Positions 26,317 through 37,062 of a stretch of DNA of 54,377 bases are shown here, one piece after another. The stretch is from Motiliproteus sp041586615 (GTDB lineage: Bacteria > Pseudomonadota > Gammaproteobacteria > Pseudomonadales > Balneatricaceae). The first letter of the stretch is position 1. Each line of letters begins with the position of its first letter. The stretch is from assembly GCA_041586615.1 (NCBI GenBank), contig JBFGZS010000029.1:1-54377 (forward strand), given 5' to 3'. Below the pieces are notes generated by a model that did not search any database, was not told the DNA's origin, and saw only the letters and a list, made by a program, of their open reading frames with translations. Made by a program: the position numbers and the translations under genes.

Positions 26317-27447
26317 ATGGCGAAAAGAGACTATTACGAGGTTCTTGGGGTTTCCCGCGATGCCTCAGATCGCGATATCAAGAAAGCGTATCGTCGTTTA
26401 GCGATGAAGTTTCATCCGGACCGCAACGCGGACGACAAATCGGCTGAAGACAAGTTCAAAGAGGCTAACGAAGCCTACGAAGTGTTATCCGATTCGCAGA
26501 AGAAAGCGGCTTACGACCAGTTTGGTCATGCGGGTGTTGATCCGCAAAGTGGCGCGGGTGGCCACGGCGGTGCGGGCGGCTTCGGCGATATTTTCGGCGA
26601 CGTCTTTGGCGATATTTTTGGCGGCGGCGGCGGTGGTGGTCGTTCTCGTAGCCGCGTGCAGCGCGGTGCTGATCTGCGTTATACCCTCGAACTGGATCTG
26701 GAAGAGGCCGTAAAAGGCGTCGAAAAGCAGATTCGCATCCCAACACTGGTTGCCTGTAAGCCTTGTTCGGGCAGCGGTGCCAAGGCCGGCTCGCAGCCCG
26801 CGACCTGCGGTACCTGCGGCGGCATCGGGCAGGTGCGTATGCAGCAGGGATTCTTCTCCGTACAGCAGACCTGTCCTGCCTGTCATGGCGAAGGCAAGAT
26901 TATCAAGGACCCATGCACCAGCTGTCATGGGCGTGGTCGTACCGAAGAAACCAAGACCTTGTCGGTGAAAATACCGGCGGGTGTCGATACCGGTGATCGG
27001 ATTCGCTTATCCGGTGAAGGTGAAGCGGGGGTGCATGGTGGACCTTCCGGCGATCTGTTTGTGCAGGTTTCGGTTCGTGAGCATTCGATCTTCCAGCGTG
27101 ATGGCCGCAACCTGTACTGCGAAGTGCCGATCAGTTTCGTTGATACGGCTCTCGGTGGAGAGCTGGAAGTGCCGACGCTGGATGGGCGCGTTAAGCTGCG
27201 AGTCCCTGCGGAAACCCAGAGCGGTAAATTGTTCCGTTTGCGTGGCAAGGGTGTCGCGCCGGTGCGCGGTGGTCCTGCGGGTGATCTGATGTGCCGTGTT
27301 GTCGTTGAAACACCGGTTAACCTCAGCAGCCGCCAAAAGGAGCTGCTCAAGGAGTTTCAGGCCAGTTTGGATGAAAAATATGAGAAGCATTCACCGAAGA
27401 AAACATCGTTCTTTGACGGCGTAAAGAAATTCTTTGAAGAGCTCTGA
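26317..27447 (+). CDS. dnaJ: Chaperone protein DnaJ (Hsp40)
   Basis: DnaJ delivers substrates to DnaK and stimulates its ATPase. The 376-residue protein has the J domain with HPD at residues 33-35, a Gly/Phe-rich linker (GGFGDIFGDVFGDIFGGGG), four CXXCXGXG zinc motifs (CKPCSGSG, CGTCGGIG, CPACHGEG, CTSCHGRG), then the two beta-barrel substrate domains and the dimerisation tail. All key residues are present. It lies 176 nt after dnaK. Confidence 0.98.
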   Translation: MAKRDYYEVLGVSRDASDRDIKKAYRRLAMKFHPDRNADDKSAEDKFKEANEAYEVLSDSQKKAAYDQFGHAGVDPQSGAGGHGGAGGFGDIFGDVFGDIFGGGGGGGRSRSRVQRGADLRYTLELDLEEAVKGVEKQIRIPTLVACKPCSGSGAKAGSQPATCGTCGGIGQVRMQQGFFSVQQTCPACHGEGKIIKDPCTSCHGRGRTEETKTLSVKIPAGVDTGDRIRLSGEGEAGVHGGPSGDLFVQVSVREHSIFQRDGRNLYCEVPISFVDTALGGELEVPTLDGRVKLRVPAETQSGKLFRLRGKGVAPVRGGPAGDLMCRVVVETPVNLSSRQKELLKEFQASLDEKYEKHSPKKTSFFDGVKKFFEEL

Positions 27448-27493
27448 TGGCTAGGCCTAAACGGCCGACCGAGACGAGGAGAAGAATGACCAG

Positions 27494-27513
27494 TCAGCGG
27501 CCTCGGCCGCTGA
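27494..27513 (+). terminator. Palindromic hairpin after dnaJ
   Basis: TCAGCGGCC and GGCCGCTGA flank a 2-nt TC centre, a perfect 9-bp inverted repeat about 45 nt past the dnaJ stop. It is followed by TCTTCGTT, without a proper U-tract, so it may be a weak terminator or an mRNA-stabilising hairpin. Confidence 0.5.
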
Positions 27514-27565
27514 TCTTCGTTAGGGATGACACAATGCGGCGGCACTTTTTTACGCGGGATCTCTG

Positions 27566-27571
27566 TATAAT
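27566..27571 (+). promoter_or_regulatory. Candidate -10 element upstream of dapB
   Basis: A perfect TATAAT lies 85 nt before the dapB ATG, downstream of the dnaJ hairpin. No good -35 hexamer stands at the right distance, so this may be an activator-dependent or weak promoter. Confidence 0.4.
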
Positions 27572-27656
27572 ATGGCGCCTGAAGCATGCGCGGTAGAGGC
27601 TGCTGACAATCGGGCCTGGGTGGCCATCGTGACTAAAGAAAACGGGGTGAATAAGC

Positions 27657-28460
27657 ATGACACGAGTAGCAATTACCGGTGCGGCCGGGCGGATGGGCAA
27701 GAACCTGCTGCAAGCGGTGGTAGATCGTGACGATGTCACTTTAACCGTGGCGGTGGTGAATCCTGCCAGCAGCTTGCTGGGTGCGGATGTGGGCGAGTTG
27801 ATCGGTGCGGGCAAATTGGGTGTGCATGCGGTGGGCAGCCTGGCGGAGGTCTTGGATCAGTTTGATGTGCTGATCGATTTCACAACGGTTGAATTGAGTT
27901 TGAAGAACCTGGCGCTGTGTCGTAACGCCGGTAAGCAGGTGGTTATTGGTACCACGGGCTTTAGCGACGAACACAAGCAAGCGATTACCGATGCGGCTGC
28001 CGATACCGCGGTTGTGTTCGCGCCCAATATGAGTGTGGGGGTGAACGTCTGTTTTAAAATCCTTGAAACGGTCGCCAAAACGTTGGGTGATGACTACGAT
28101 ATTGAAATTATCGAGACGCATCATCGACATAAGGTGGACGCGCCTTCCGGCACGGCGCTGCGCCTGGGAGAGGTGGTTGCCGATGCATTAGATCGCGATC
28201 TCGCCACCTGTGCTGTTTATGGTCGGGAAGGGCAAACCGGCGCGCGCCCTCGACATGAAATTGGTTTTGAGACGATTCGTGCCGGCGATGTTGTCGGCGA
28301 CCATACCGTACTATTTGCCACCGAGGGTGAGCGGGTTGAAATTACCCATAAAGCCAGCAGTCGAATGACCTTTGCCAAGGGCGCGGTACGGGCGGCGGCA
28401 TGGCTGGCAGGGCGGCAAACAGGGCTATTCGATATGCAGGATGTGCTTGATTTACGGTGA
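27657..28460 (+). CDS. dapB: 4-hydroxy-tetrahydrodipicolinate reductase
   Basis: DapB makes tetrahydrodipicolinate with NAD(P)H in lysine and diaminopimelate biosynthesis. The 267-residue protein has the nucleotide-binding loop GAAGRMGKNLL at residues 8-18, DVLIDFTTVE, GTTGFSDEHKQAI and the catalytic/substrate segment ETHHRHKVDAPSGTAL. The C-terminus contains EITHKASSRMTFAKGAVRAA. GGGGTGA lies before the ATG. The order dnaJ-dapB-carA is conserved in pseudomonads; here another gene intervenes before carA. A strong terminator follows. Confidence 0.97.
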   Translation: MTRVAITGAAGRMGKNLLQAVVDRDDVTLTVAVVNPASSLLGADVGELIGAGKLGVHAVGSLAEVLDQFDVLIDFTTVELSLKNLALCRNAGKQVVIGTTGFSDEHKQAITDAAADTAVVFAPNMSVGVNVCFKILETVAKTLGDDYDIEIIETHHRHKVDAPSGTALRLGEVVADALDRDLATCAVYGREGQTGARPRHEIGFETIRAGDVVGDHTVLFATEGERVEITHKASSRMTFAKGAVRAAAWLAGRQTGLFDMQDVLDLR

Positions 28461-28493
28461 TTTCCCCTAAGACCGTCCTGTTTACAATGACTT

Positions 28494-28518
28494 AAGCCGC
28501 CATTTGGCGGTTTTTTTT
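28494..28518 (+). terminator. Rho-independent terminator of dapB
   Basis: GCCGCC, ATTT and GGCGG form a short GC stem followed by eight Ts, about 35 nt after the dapB stop codon. Confidence 0.92.
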
Positions 28519-28728
28519 GTTCTTTTTAGCCAAATATTTAGCTAATCCGTTGGTAACAGTCTATATATCAGTAACGTAAGGTGCGGGGCGAGGGTGATGC
28601 ACTGCATTCGGTGTTGTCGGTATATTTGTGAGGCCCGTCTTAACGTCGCTGCCTCCGATTTTAAGGTTAATCAGTTCTTTGCAACCAGGAGCGGCTGCGC
28701 TACGAGCAGCTTCTTCTAAGGAGATTAT

Positions 28729-29673
28729 ATGAAGAAGACGATCGCGATTTCTGCATTGATGTTGTTGCCTGCGTTGAGTTGGGGGCATGGTGCATGCGGA
28801 GATAATCCAGAGCACTGCGCCTACTGGCATGATGCATCCGGAGTCCCGGTGAAGGATGGCTCTGGGGCGTGTGTGAAAACGCCTTCCTGGGTTCCGGGGA
28901 CGCAGGTAGTGGGTTGTGACACCATCATTCCGAAAGATGCCGATGGTGATGGCGTGCCTGATGCGATGGATCGTTGCCCAGGAACGGCGGCGGGAATGTC
29001 TGTCGGCGCGAACGGCTGCCCTCTGGATAGCGATAACGATGGTGTAGCGGATAGCTTGGACCGCTGTGCTAATACGCCGCGCGGTATCGCTGTTGATGCA
29101 CAAGGCTGCCCGAAGGACAGTGACGGTGACGGTGTAACCGACGCCAAAGATCGTTGCGCCAATACGCCGCGCGGTGTTGCGGTGAATGCGATGGGTTGTC
29201 CGACAGACCGTGACGGCGATGGCATTGCCGATTATCAGGATGCCTGTCCCGATTCTAAAGCCGGTGTGAACGTTGATGCGCGTGGCTGTGCCATGGTTGC
29301 GCCGACTGCATCCAAGACCATGATGGAGCAGCGGCTGGACATCAAGTTTGCCAGCGGCTCAGCCGTATTGGCGGCAAGCCACTTTAATGATATCGAAGCG
29401 ATCGCCAGCATTATGAAGAAAGATATGGCGGCCAAAGTGGTTATCCAGGGCTACACCGACAGCCGCGGTAGTGCGGCATTGAACCAGCGCTTATCAGAGC
29501 GGCGTGCGAACGCCGTCGTTAACCGCCTGGTTAGCAAGTATGGCATCCAGCGTTCACGCTTGACCGCTGTGGGTTACGGTAAGGCGAATCCGGTCGCGAG
29601 CAACAATACTGCAGCGGGCCGGGCGCAAAACCGCCGCGTAGTTGCTGTTGTAAAAGCGATGGTTGCTAAGTAA
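28729..29673 (+). CDS. OmpA-family protein with thrombospondin type 3 calcium-binding repeats
   Basis: A 314-residue envelope protein. The N-terminal signal peptide (MKKTIAISALMLLPALSWGH) is followed by a short Cys-containing segment. Four TSP3-type repeats come next (for example DADGDGVPDAMDRCPGT and DSDGDGVTDAKDRCANTPRG), each with the DxDxDG calcium-binding pattern and a cysteine. The C-terminal OmpA peptidoglycan-binding domain includes IKFASGSAVL, VVIQGYTDSRGSAALNQRLS, ERRANAVVNRLVSKYGI and a final NRRVVAVV. There is no beta-barrel, so it is probably a periplasmic or outer-membrane-associated protein tied to peptidoglycan. AAGGAG lies 6-7 nt before the ATG. It has its own terminator and interrupts the conserved dapB-carA order. 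Confidence 0.92.
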   Translation: MKKTIAISALMLLPALSWGHGACGDNPEHCAYWHDASGVPVKDGSGACVKTPSWVPGTQVVGCDTIIPKDADGDGVPDAMDRCPGTAAGMSVGANGCPLDSDNDGVADSLDRCANTPRGIAVDAQGCPKDSDGDGVTDAKDRCANTPRGVAVNAMGCPTDRDGDGIADYQDACPDSKAGVNVDARGCAMVAPTASKTMMEQRLDIKFASGSAVLAASHFNDIEAIASIMKKDMAAKVVIQGYTDSRGSAALNQRLSERRANAVVNRLVSKYGIQRSRLTAVGYGKANPVASNNTAAGRAQNRRVVAVVKAMVAK

Positions 29674-29740
29674 GGGAGCGATCCCTTTGACTATTAACCT
29701 GGCGCCTTGATAAAGCCGCTTGCTGCTAGCAGTAAATCGC

Positions 29741-29776
29741 AACCGCCGCGATGGGAGACCGTCGCGGCGGTTTTTT
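29741..29776 (+). terminator. Rho-independent terminator of the OmpA/TSP3 gene
   Basis: CCGCCGCGA and TCGCGGCGG form a perfect 9-bp stem around a 10-nt loop, followed by six Ts. Confidence 0.93.
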
Positions 29777-30007
29777 ATGCGGTGGTGGTTCGGCCGCGGT
29801 GATTTTTATGCCGTCGTGATTCTTATCGAGAGGGGGGACGAAATGCAGGCCGTGCGTGCCCCTGGTGGGTTGTTGGCCTGCAGGGAGCGGCGGATTAACC
29901 AGAAAGAGGTAAAAACCACCTCATCCTATGGCTATCTGCGACGCTATTTAGTATTATGCGGAAGATTTAACTGCACCAAAGTCAGCATGGGTTACCCAAC
30001 ACCAGAA

Positions 30008-30045
30008 AGCGAGATGTGAAGCACGTATTCACCTCTCGCTTTTTT
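30008..30045 (+). promoter_or_regulatory. Attenuator-like terminator in the carA leader
   Basis: AGCGAGATGTGAA and TTCACCTCTCGCT form a 13-bp stem with one mismatch, followed by six Ts. The upstream gene already has its own terminator at 29741-29776, so this one must act on a transcript starting between the two, namely the carA leader. A 10-codon frame (29987-30019, MGYPTPESEM) ends inside the 5' arm. GCTATCTGC at 29931-29939 is perfectly complementary to GCAGATAGC at 30046-30054, just after the T-run, and could pair with it. Pyrimidine- or arginine-controlled attenuation is known for carAB in Pseudomonas; the mechanism here is inferred. Confidence 0.7.
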
Positions 30046-30097
30046 GCAGATAGCAGCCACGAAACCAACAGTATCAGCATACCAGCGGGAGGTAGCA

Positions 30098-31228
30098 TTG
30101 ACTAAACCAGCCATTCTGGCCTTGGCGGACGGAAGTATATTCAGAGGGATAGCCATTGGCGCTGAAGGGCAAACCAGCGGCGAGGTGGTGTTTAATACCT
30201 CGATGACGGGTTATCAGGAGATCCTGACCGACCCCTCGTATGCTCGGCAAATCGTCACGTTGACCTACCCGCATATCGGTAATACCGGGGTTAATTGCGA
30301 AGATGAGGAGTCTGAATTCGTTTGGGCTGCCGGCTTGGTCATTCGGGACCTTCCTTTGCTGGCTAGCAGCTGGCGCATGGAAAAGCCCCTGGACGAGTAT
30401 CTGCGCGATAACAATATCGTCGGCATTGCCGAAATCGATACCCGGCGTCTGACCCGTATCCTGCGTGAGAAAGGTTCGCAAAACGGCTGCATTGTGGCCG
30501 GAGATGCGATCGATGAGGCGGCTGCCGTCGCTGCGGCGCAGGCTTTTCCTGGCCTAAAGGGGATGGACCTGGCGCAAGCGGTCACGACGGAGAAAGTTTA
30601 CTCGTGGACTGAAAGCACCTGGTCATTGGAGAATGGGCATACGACCCCGGAAGGCGAACAGCCATTCCATGTGGTTGCCTATGACTTTGGCTGTAAGCGC
30701 AATATCCTGCGTATGTTGGTCGAGCGGGGCTGCCGCCTGACCGTTGTGCCGGCGAAGACCCCTGCCAGTGAGGTGTTGGCGCTGCAGCCCGATGGTATTT
30801 TCCTGTCCAATGGCCCCGGTGATCCAGAGCCTTGTACCTATGCGATTGACGCGATTCAGCAGATCCTTGAGACCGAGATACCGGTTTTTGGTATCTGCCT
30901 GGGTCATCAGTTGCTGGCTCTGGCCAGTGGTGCCAAGACGGTCAAGATGAAATTTGGTCATCATGGTGCGAACCATCCCGTTCAGTGCCTGGATAATAAG
31001 ACCGTCATGATTACCAGCCAGAATCATGGTTTTGCCGTGGATGAAGAATCATTTCCCGCGACGCTGCGCGCGACGCATAAGTCACTGTTTGATGGTTCTC
31101 TGCAGGGAATCGAGCGGACGGATAAGGCAGCGTTCAGCTTCCAGGGCCATCCGGAAGCCAGTCCTGGCCCCCGCGATGTGGCACCACTGTTTGATCGCTT
31201 TATCGCACTGATGCGCGCGCGCGTCTGA
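30098..31228 (+). CDS. carA: Carbamoyl phosphate synthase small (glutaminase) subunit
   Basis: CarA hydrolyses glutamine and feeds ammonia to CarB for carbamoyl phosphate, the precursor of pyrimidines and arginine. I chose the TTG at 30098: GGGAGG sits 5 nt upstream, and the protein then begins TKPAILALADGSIFRG as in other CarA proteins (376 residues). An ATG at 30044 would add 18 residues unlike the family, inside the attenuator. The N-terminal domain has the conserved GEVVFNTSMTGYQEILTDPS. The class I amidotransferase domain has FGICLGHQLLALA with the catalytic Cys and HPEASPGPRD with the His/Glu of the triad. carB follows 69 nt later. Confidence 0.95.
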   Translation: MTKPAILALADGSIFRGIAIGAEGQTSGEVVFNTSMTGYQEILTDPSYARQIVTLTYPHIGNTGVNCEDEESEFVWAAGLVIRDLPLLASSWRMEKPLDEYLRDNNIVGIAEIDTRRLTRILREKGSQNGCIVAGDAIDEAAAVAAAQAFPGLKGMDLAQAVTTEKVYSWTESTWSLENGHTTPEGEQPFHVVAYDFGCKRNILRMLVERGCRLTVVPAKTPASEVLALQPDGIFLSNGPGDPEPCTYAIDAIQQILETEIPVFGICLGHQLLALASGAKTVKMKFGHHGANHPVQCLDNKTVMITSQNHGFAVDEESFPATLRATHKSLFDGSLQGIERTDKAAFSFQGHPEASPGPRDVAPLFDRFIALMRARV

Positions 31229-31297
31229 TTCGCGACCCGCTACAGGTGGCGCCACATCGTGGCGCCGACAACGAACGATTTCGACCGGTTTTGATTC

Positions 31298-34200
31298 ATG
31301 CCAAAACGTACAGACATTCAAAGTATTCTTATCCTGGGGGCTGGCCCTATCGTGATCGGCCAGGCCTGCGAGTTTGATTACTCCGGCGCTCAGGCGTGTA
31401 AAGCCCTGCGCGAAGAGGGTTATCGCGTCATCCTGGTGAACTCTAACCCCGCGACAATCATGACCGACCCGGCAATGGCCGATGCCACGTACATCGAGCC
31501 CATTACCTGGCAGACGGTTGCCAAGATTATTGAAAAAGAACGGCCCGACGCGGTGCTGCCGACAATGGGCGGCCAGACCGCACTGAACTGTGCGCTGGAT
31601 CTGGCGCGCGAAGGCGTTCTTGAAAAATTCGGCGTCGAGATGATCGGCGCGACGGCGGATGCCATCGATAAGGCAGAAGACCGTGACCGTTTCGACAAGG
31701 CAATGAAGAGCATTGGTCTGGCTTGTCCCCGTGCATCCATTGCTCACAGCCTCGAAGAGGCACTGCAGGTTCAGGGTTCCCTCGGGTTCCCGTGCATTAT
31801 TCGTCCCTCGTTCACCATGGGTGGATCCGGCGGCGGTATCGCGTATAACAAGGAAGAGTTTGTCGAGATCTGCGAACGGGGTCTGGAGCTGTCACCGACC
31901 AATGAATTGCTGATCGATGAATCACTGATCGGCTGGAAAGAATACGAGATGGAGGTCGTTCGCGATAAGAACGATAACTGCATCATCGTCTGTGCCATCG
32001 AAAACTTCGATGCCATGGGGGTCCACACCGGCGACTCCATCACCGTGGCACCGGCACAGACCCTGACCGATAAAGAATACCAGATCATGCGGGATGCCTC
32101 GTTGGCCGTCCTGCGTGAAATCGGGGTTGAAACCGGCGGTTCCAACGTGCAATTTGGCATGGACCCTGAGACCGGCCGTCTGGTGGTTATCGAGATGAAC
32201 CCGCGGGTATCCCGCTCCTCGGCATTAGCCTCCAAGGCTACCGGTTTTCCGATCGCCAAAGTGGCGGCAAAACTGGCCGTCGGTTATACCTTGGATGAGC
32301 TGCAGAACGATATTACCGGAGGTCGCACCCCGGCATCCTTCGAGCCGGCTATCGATTACGTGGTAACTAAAATCCCCCGTTTTGCTTTTGAAAAATTCCC
32401 GCAGGCCAATGACCGTCTGACCACGCAGATGAAGTCAGTGGGTGAAGTGATGGCCATTGGCCGCACCTTTCAGGAATCGGTGCAAAAGGCGCTACGCGGT
32501 CTGGAAGTCGGTGTGGATGGTTTTGATCCGATCCTCGATCTGGACGCCGAGGACGCCGAAGAGACATTGGTTCGGGAACTGAAGAACCCCGGATCGGACC
32601 GTATCTGGTACGTGGGTGACGCGATCCGTTTTGGTATGAGCATCGAGAAGATCTACCAGATCTCCGGTATTGACCCCTGGTTCCTGGTTCAGATCGAAGA
32701 TCTGATTAAAGACGAAGCGGGAATTGCCACGTTGGGTCTGCATGAGCTGACCGAAGCACGGGTACGTCGCTTTAAGCGTAAGGGGTTTGCCGACGCGCGC
32801 CTGGCCAAGTTGCTCGGGGTTTCGGAGAAAGAGTTCCGCAAACGTCGCCACAGCCTGGGTGTTCGTCCGGTCTACAAGCGTGTGGATACCTGTGCGGCCG
32901 AGTTTGCTACGGATACGGCCTACATGTACTCCACCTATGAAGAGGAGTGTGAGGCCAACCCGACCTCGCGCGATAAGATCATGGTCCTGGGTGGCGGACC
33001 CAACCGTATCGGACAGGGTATCGAGTTCGATTACTGCTGTGTGCACGCCGCGTTGGCGATGCGTGAAGACGGCTACGAAACCATCATGGTTAACTGTAAT
33101 CCAGAAACCGTATCGACCGACTATGACACCTCTGACCGCCTCTATTTTGAGCCGGTGACGCTAGAAGATGTACTGGAAATCGTCGCGGTTGAGCAGCCGA
33201 AGGGCGTGATCGTCCAGTACGGCGGTCAGACCCCGCTGAAACTGGCCTTGGCGCTTGAAGCCGCCGGTGTACCGATTATCGGTACCAGCCCTGAAGCCAT
33301 TGATCGCGCCGAAGATCGCGAACGCTTCCAGCAGATGATCCAGCGCCTGGCGCTGCGCCAGCCAGAAAACGCGACCGTACGTAGCCTGGAAGAAGCCGTG
33401 CTTAAGTCCGAGCAGATCGGCTATCCCCTGGTGGTCCGTCCGTCGTATGTGCTGGGCGGCCGGGCGATGGAGATCGTGTATAAAGAAGAGGAATTGCGCC
33501 GCTATATGCAGGACGCGGTTCAAGTCTCCAACGACTCGCCTGTGTTGCTGGATCGCTTCCTGTCCAGCGCGATTGAAGTCGATATCGACGCTGTGTGCGA
33601 TGGTGAGCGCGTGGTTATCGGCGCGATCATGCAACATATCGAGCAATGCGGCGTCCATTCCGGCGACTCTGCGTGTTCGTTACCGCCGTATAACCTGGCC
33701 GATAGCGTTCAGGATGAGATGCGTGACATCGTCAGGGCCATGGCGCTAGAGCTCGGTGTGGTGGGCCTGATGAATACTCAGCTGGCGTATCAGGACGGCG
33801 AAATCTACGTCATCGAGGTGAATCCTCGTGCTTCGCGTACCGTACCGTTTGTCTCCAAGTGCATCGGCGTATCACTGGCTAAAGTTGCGGCGCGGGTTAT
33901 GGCCGGAACCAGCCTGCAAGCCCAGGGCTTTACCCAAGAGATCGTACCGCCTTATTTCTGTGTGAAAGAAGCGGTGTTCCCATTTAATAAGTTCCAGGGT
34001 GTTGACCCCATACTAGGACCGGAGATGAAGTCTACCGGTGAGGTGATGGGCGTTGGTGATACGTTCGGTGAAGCGTTCTCGAAGGCGCATATCGGCACCA
34101 ATGAAAAGCTGCCCAAGCCGGGGCGTGCGTTTGTCAGTGTACGGGACGTCGATAAGGGCGGCATCGTTGCTGTGGCCCGTGACCTGGTTGCGCTGGGCTT

Positions 34201-34519
34201 CGAGCTGGTCGCCACCGAAGGCACCCATAACCTGCTGGCCGAGAACGGTATCGCGTCGTCCCGCGTGAATAAGGTTAACGAAGGGCGACCCAATATTGTG
34301 GATATGATCAAAAACGACGAGATCGTTTATGTGGTCAATACCACCGAAGGACGGCGTGCCATTGCCGACTCCGCCGCGATCCGTCGTTCGGCCCTTCAAC
34401 ACAAGCTCCCCTATACCACGACGCTGGCCGGTGCTGAAGCGGAGGTGCAGGCGTTACAATTTGGTGAAGAAAAAGAGGTTCGTTGTTTACAGGACCTCCA
34501 TGCAGGTATAAATAAATGA
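31298..34519 (+). CDS. carB: Carbamoyl phosphate synthase large subunit
   Basis: CarB makes carbamoyl phosphate from bicarbonate, ammonia and two ATP. The 1073-residue protein is full length. It contains two homologous ATP-grasp halves: the first starts with PKRTDIQSILILGAGPIVIG and QACEFDYSGAQACKALREEG, the second with KIMVLGGGPNRIGQGIEFDY. The oligomerisation region lies between them. The C-terminal allosteric MGS-like domain (GRAFVSVRDVDKGGIVAVAR, then LVATEGTHNLLAENGI) would bind UMP and ornithine. It overlaps greA by 4 nt (ATGA), so greA is translationally coupled. Confidence 0.98.
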   Translation: MPKRTDIQSILILGAGPIVIGQACEFDYSGAQACKALREEGYRVILVNSNPATIMTDPAMADATYIEPITWQTVAKIIEKERPDAVLPTMGGQTALNCALDLAREGVLEKFGVEMIGATADAIDKAEDRDRFDKAMKSIGLACPRASIAHSLEEALQVQGSLGFPCIIRPSFTMGGSGGGIAYNKEEFVEICERGLELSPTNELLIDESLIGWKEYEMEVVRDKNDNCIIVCAIENFDAMGVHTGDSITVAPAQTLTDKEYQIMRDASLAVLREIGVETGGSNVQFGMDPETGRLVVIEMNPRVSRSSALASKATGFPIAKVAAKLAVGYTLDELQNDITGGRTPASFEPAIDYVVTKIPRFAFEKFPQANDRLTTQMKSVGEVMAIGRTFQESVQKALRGLEVGVDGFDPILDLDAEDAEETLVRELKNPGSDRIWYVGDAIRFGMSIEKIYQISGIDPWFLVQIEDLIKDEAGIATLGLHELTEARVRRFKRKGFADARLAKLLGVSEKEFRKRRHSLGVRPVYKRVDTCAAEFATDTAYMYSTYEEECEANPTSRDKIMVLGGGPNRIGQGIEFDYCCVHAALAMREDGYETIMVNCNPETVSTDYDTSDRLYFEPVTLEDVLEIVAVEQPKGVIVQYGGQTPLKLALALEAAGVPIIGTSPEAIDRAEDRERFQQMIQRLALRQPENATVRSLEEAVLKSEQIGYPLVVRPSYVLGGRAMEIVYKEEELRRYMQDAVQVSNDSPVLLDRFLSSAIEVDIDAVCDGERVVIGAIMQHIEQCGVHSGDSACSLPPYNLADSVQDEMRDIVRAMALELGVVGLMNTQLAYQDGEIYVIEVNPRASRTVPFVSKCIGVSLAKVAARVMAGTSLQAQGFTQEIVPPYFCVKEAVFPFNKFQGVDPILGPEMKSTGEVMGVGDTFGEAFSKAHIGTNEKLPKPGRAFVSVRDVDKGGIVAVARDLVALGFELVATEGTHNLLAENGIASSRVNKVNEGRPNIVDMIKNDEIVYVVNTTEGRRAIADSAAIRRSALQHKLPYTTTLAGAEAEVQALQFGEEKEVRCLQDLHAGINK

Positions 34520-34992
34520 GTAAAGTACCGATGACCCTTCAGGGCGAGCAGAAGCTTCGTGAGGAGCTGAACACCCTGAAAACCGTCGATCGTCCGCGTA
34601 TTATCCAGGCGATTGCTGATGCCCGTGAGCACGGCGATCTGAAAGAGAACGCGGAGTACCATGCCGCACGGGAGCAACAAGGTTTTGCTGAAGGGCGAAT
34701 CCGTGAGATCGAGAGCAAGCTCTCGGGTGCGCAGGTGATCGATATCACTCAGATTCCCCACAGCGGGAAAGTTATCTTCGGTACCACCGTTGATATCATT
34801 AACCTGAGTACCGATGAGGCAGTAACCTATCAGATCGTCGGTGACGATGAAGCAGATCTGAAACTGAAGAAAATCTCGGTCAACTCACCGATCGCACGGG
34901 CCTTGATCGGCAAGCGCGAAGGCGACGAGGTGGTGGTCAACACCCCGCGTGGTGAGGTCGAATATGAGATTGATCAGGTACAGCACCTGTGA
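34516..34992 (+). CDS. greA: Transcription elongation factor GreA
   Basis: GreA rescues backtracked RNA polymerase by stimulating transcript cleavage. The 158-residue protein has the N-terminal coiled coil with the acidic tip (ADAREHGDLKENAEYHAARE) and the C-terminal FKBP-like domain (SPIARALIGKREGDEVVV and NTPRGEVEYEID). The ATG overlaps the carB stop. It closes the carA-carB-greA operon and is followed by a terminator. Confidence 0.97.
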   Translation: MSKVPMTLQGEQKLREELNTLKTVDRPRIIQAIADAREHGDLKENAEYHAAREQQGFAEGRIREIESKLSGAQVIDITQIPHSGKVIFGTTVDIINLSTDEAVTYQIVGDDEADLKLKKISVNSPIARALIGKREGDEVVVNTPRGEVEYEIDQVQHL

Positions 34993-35013
34993 TTGAGCCG
35001 TAACCTATGATGA

Positions 35014-35042
35014 AAGCCGGGCCTTGTGTCCGGCTTTTTTTT
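35014..35042 (+). terminator. Rho-independent terminator of carAB-greA
   Basis: AAGCCGG and CCGGCTT form a 7-bp stem with a 9-nt loop, followed by a run of Ts. Confidence 0.93.
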
Positions 35043-35142
35043 ACGGGTAAAGCGATCATCAGAATCCACCTTGCACCGGCATGGCCAGCCACTTACTATT
35101 CATCCCACACCCCATGCGTTATCTATTTATGACTGAATCAGG

Positions 35143-37002
<1,860 letters not shown>

Positions 37003-37062
37003 CGCCGGCAGTACGTCGTGTGCGAACGGGCTTTCCGGCTATCAGCATTAGACGCTGCTGCG

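Noticed and set aside
29720..30019. 99-codon frame upstream of carA
   Set aside because: It begins inside the terminator of the preceding gene and ends in the attenuator; only its last ten codons might serve as a leader peptide.
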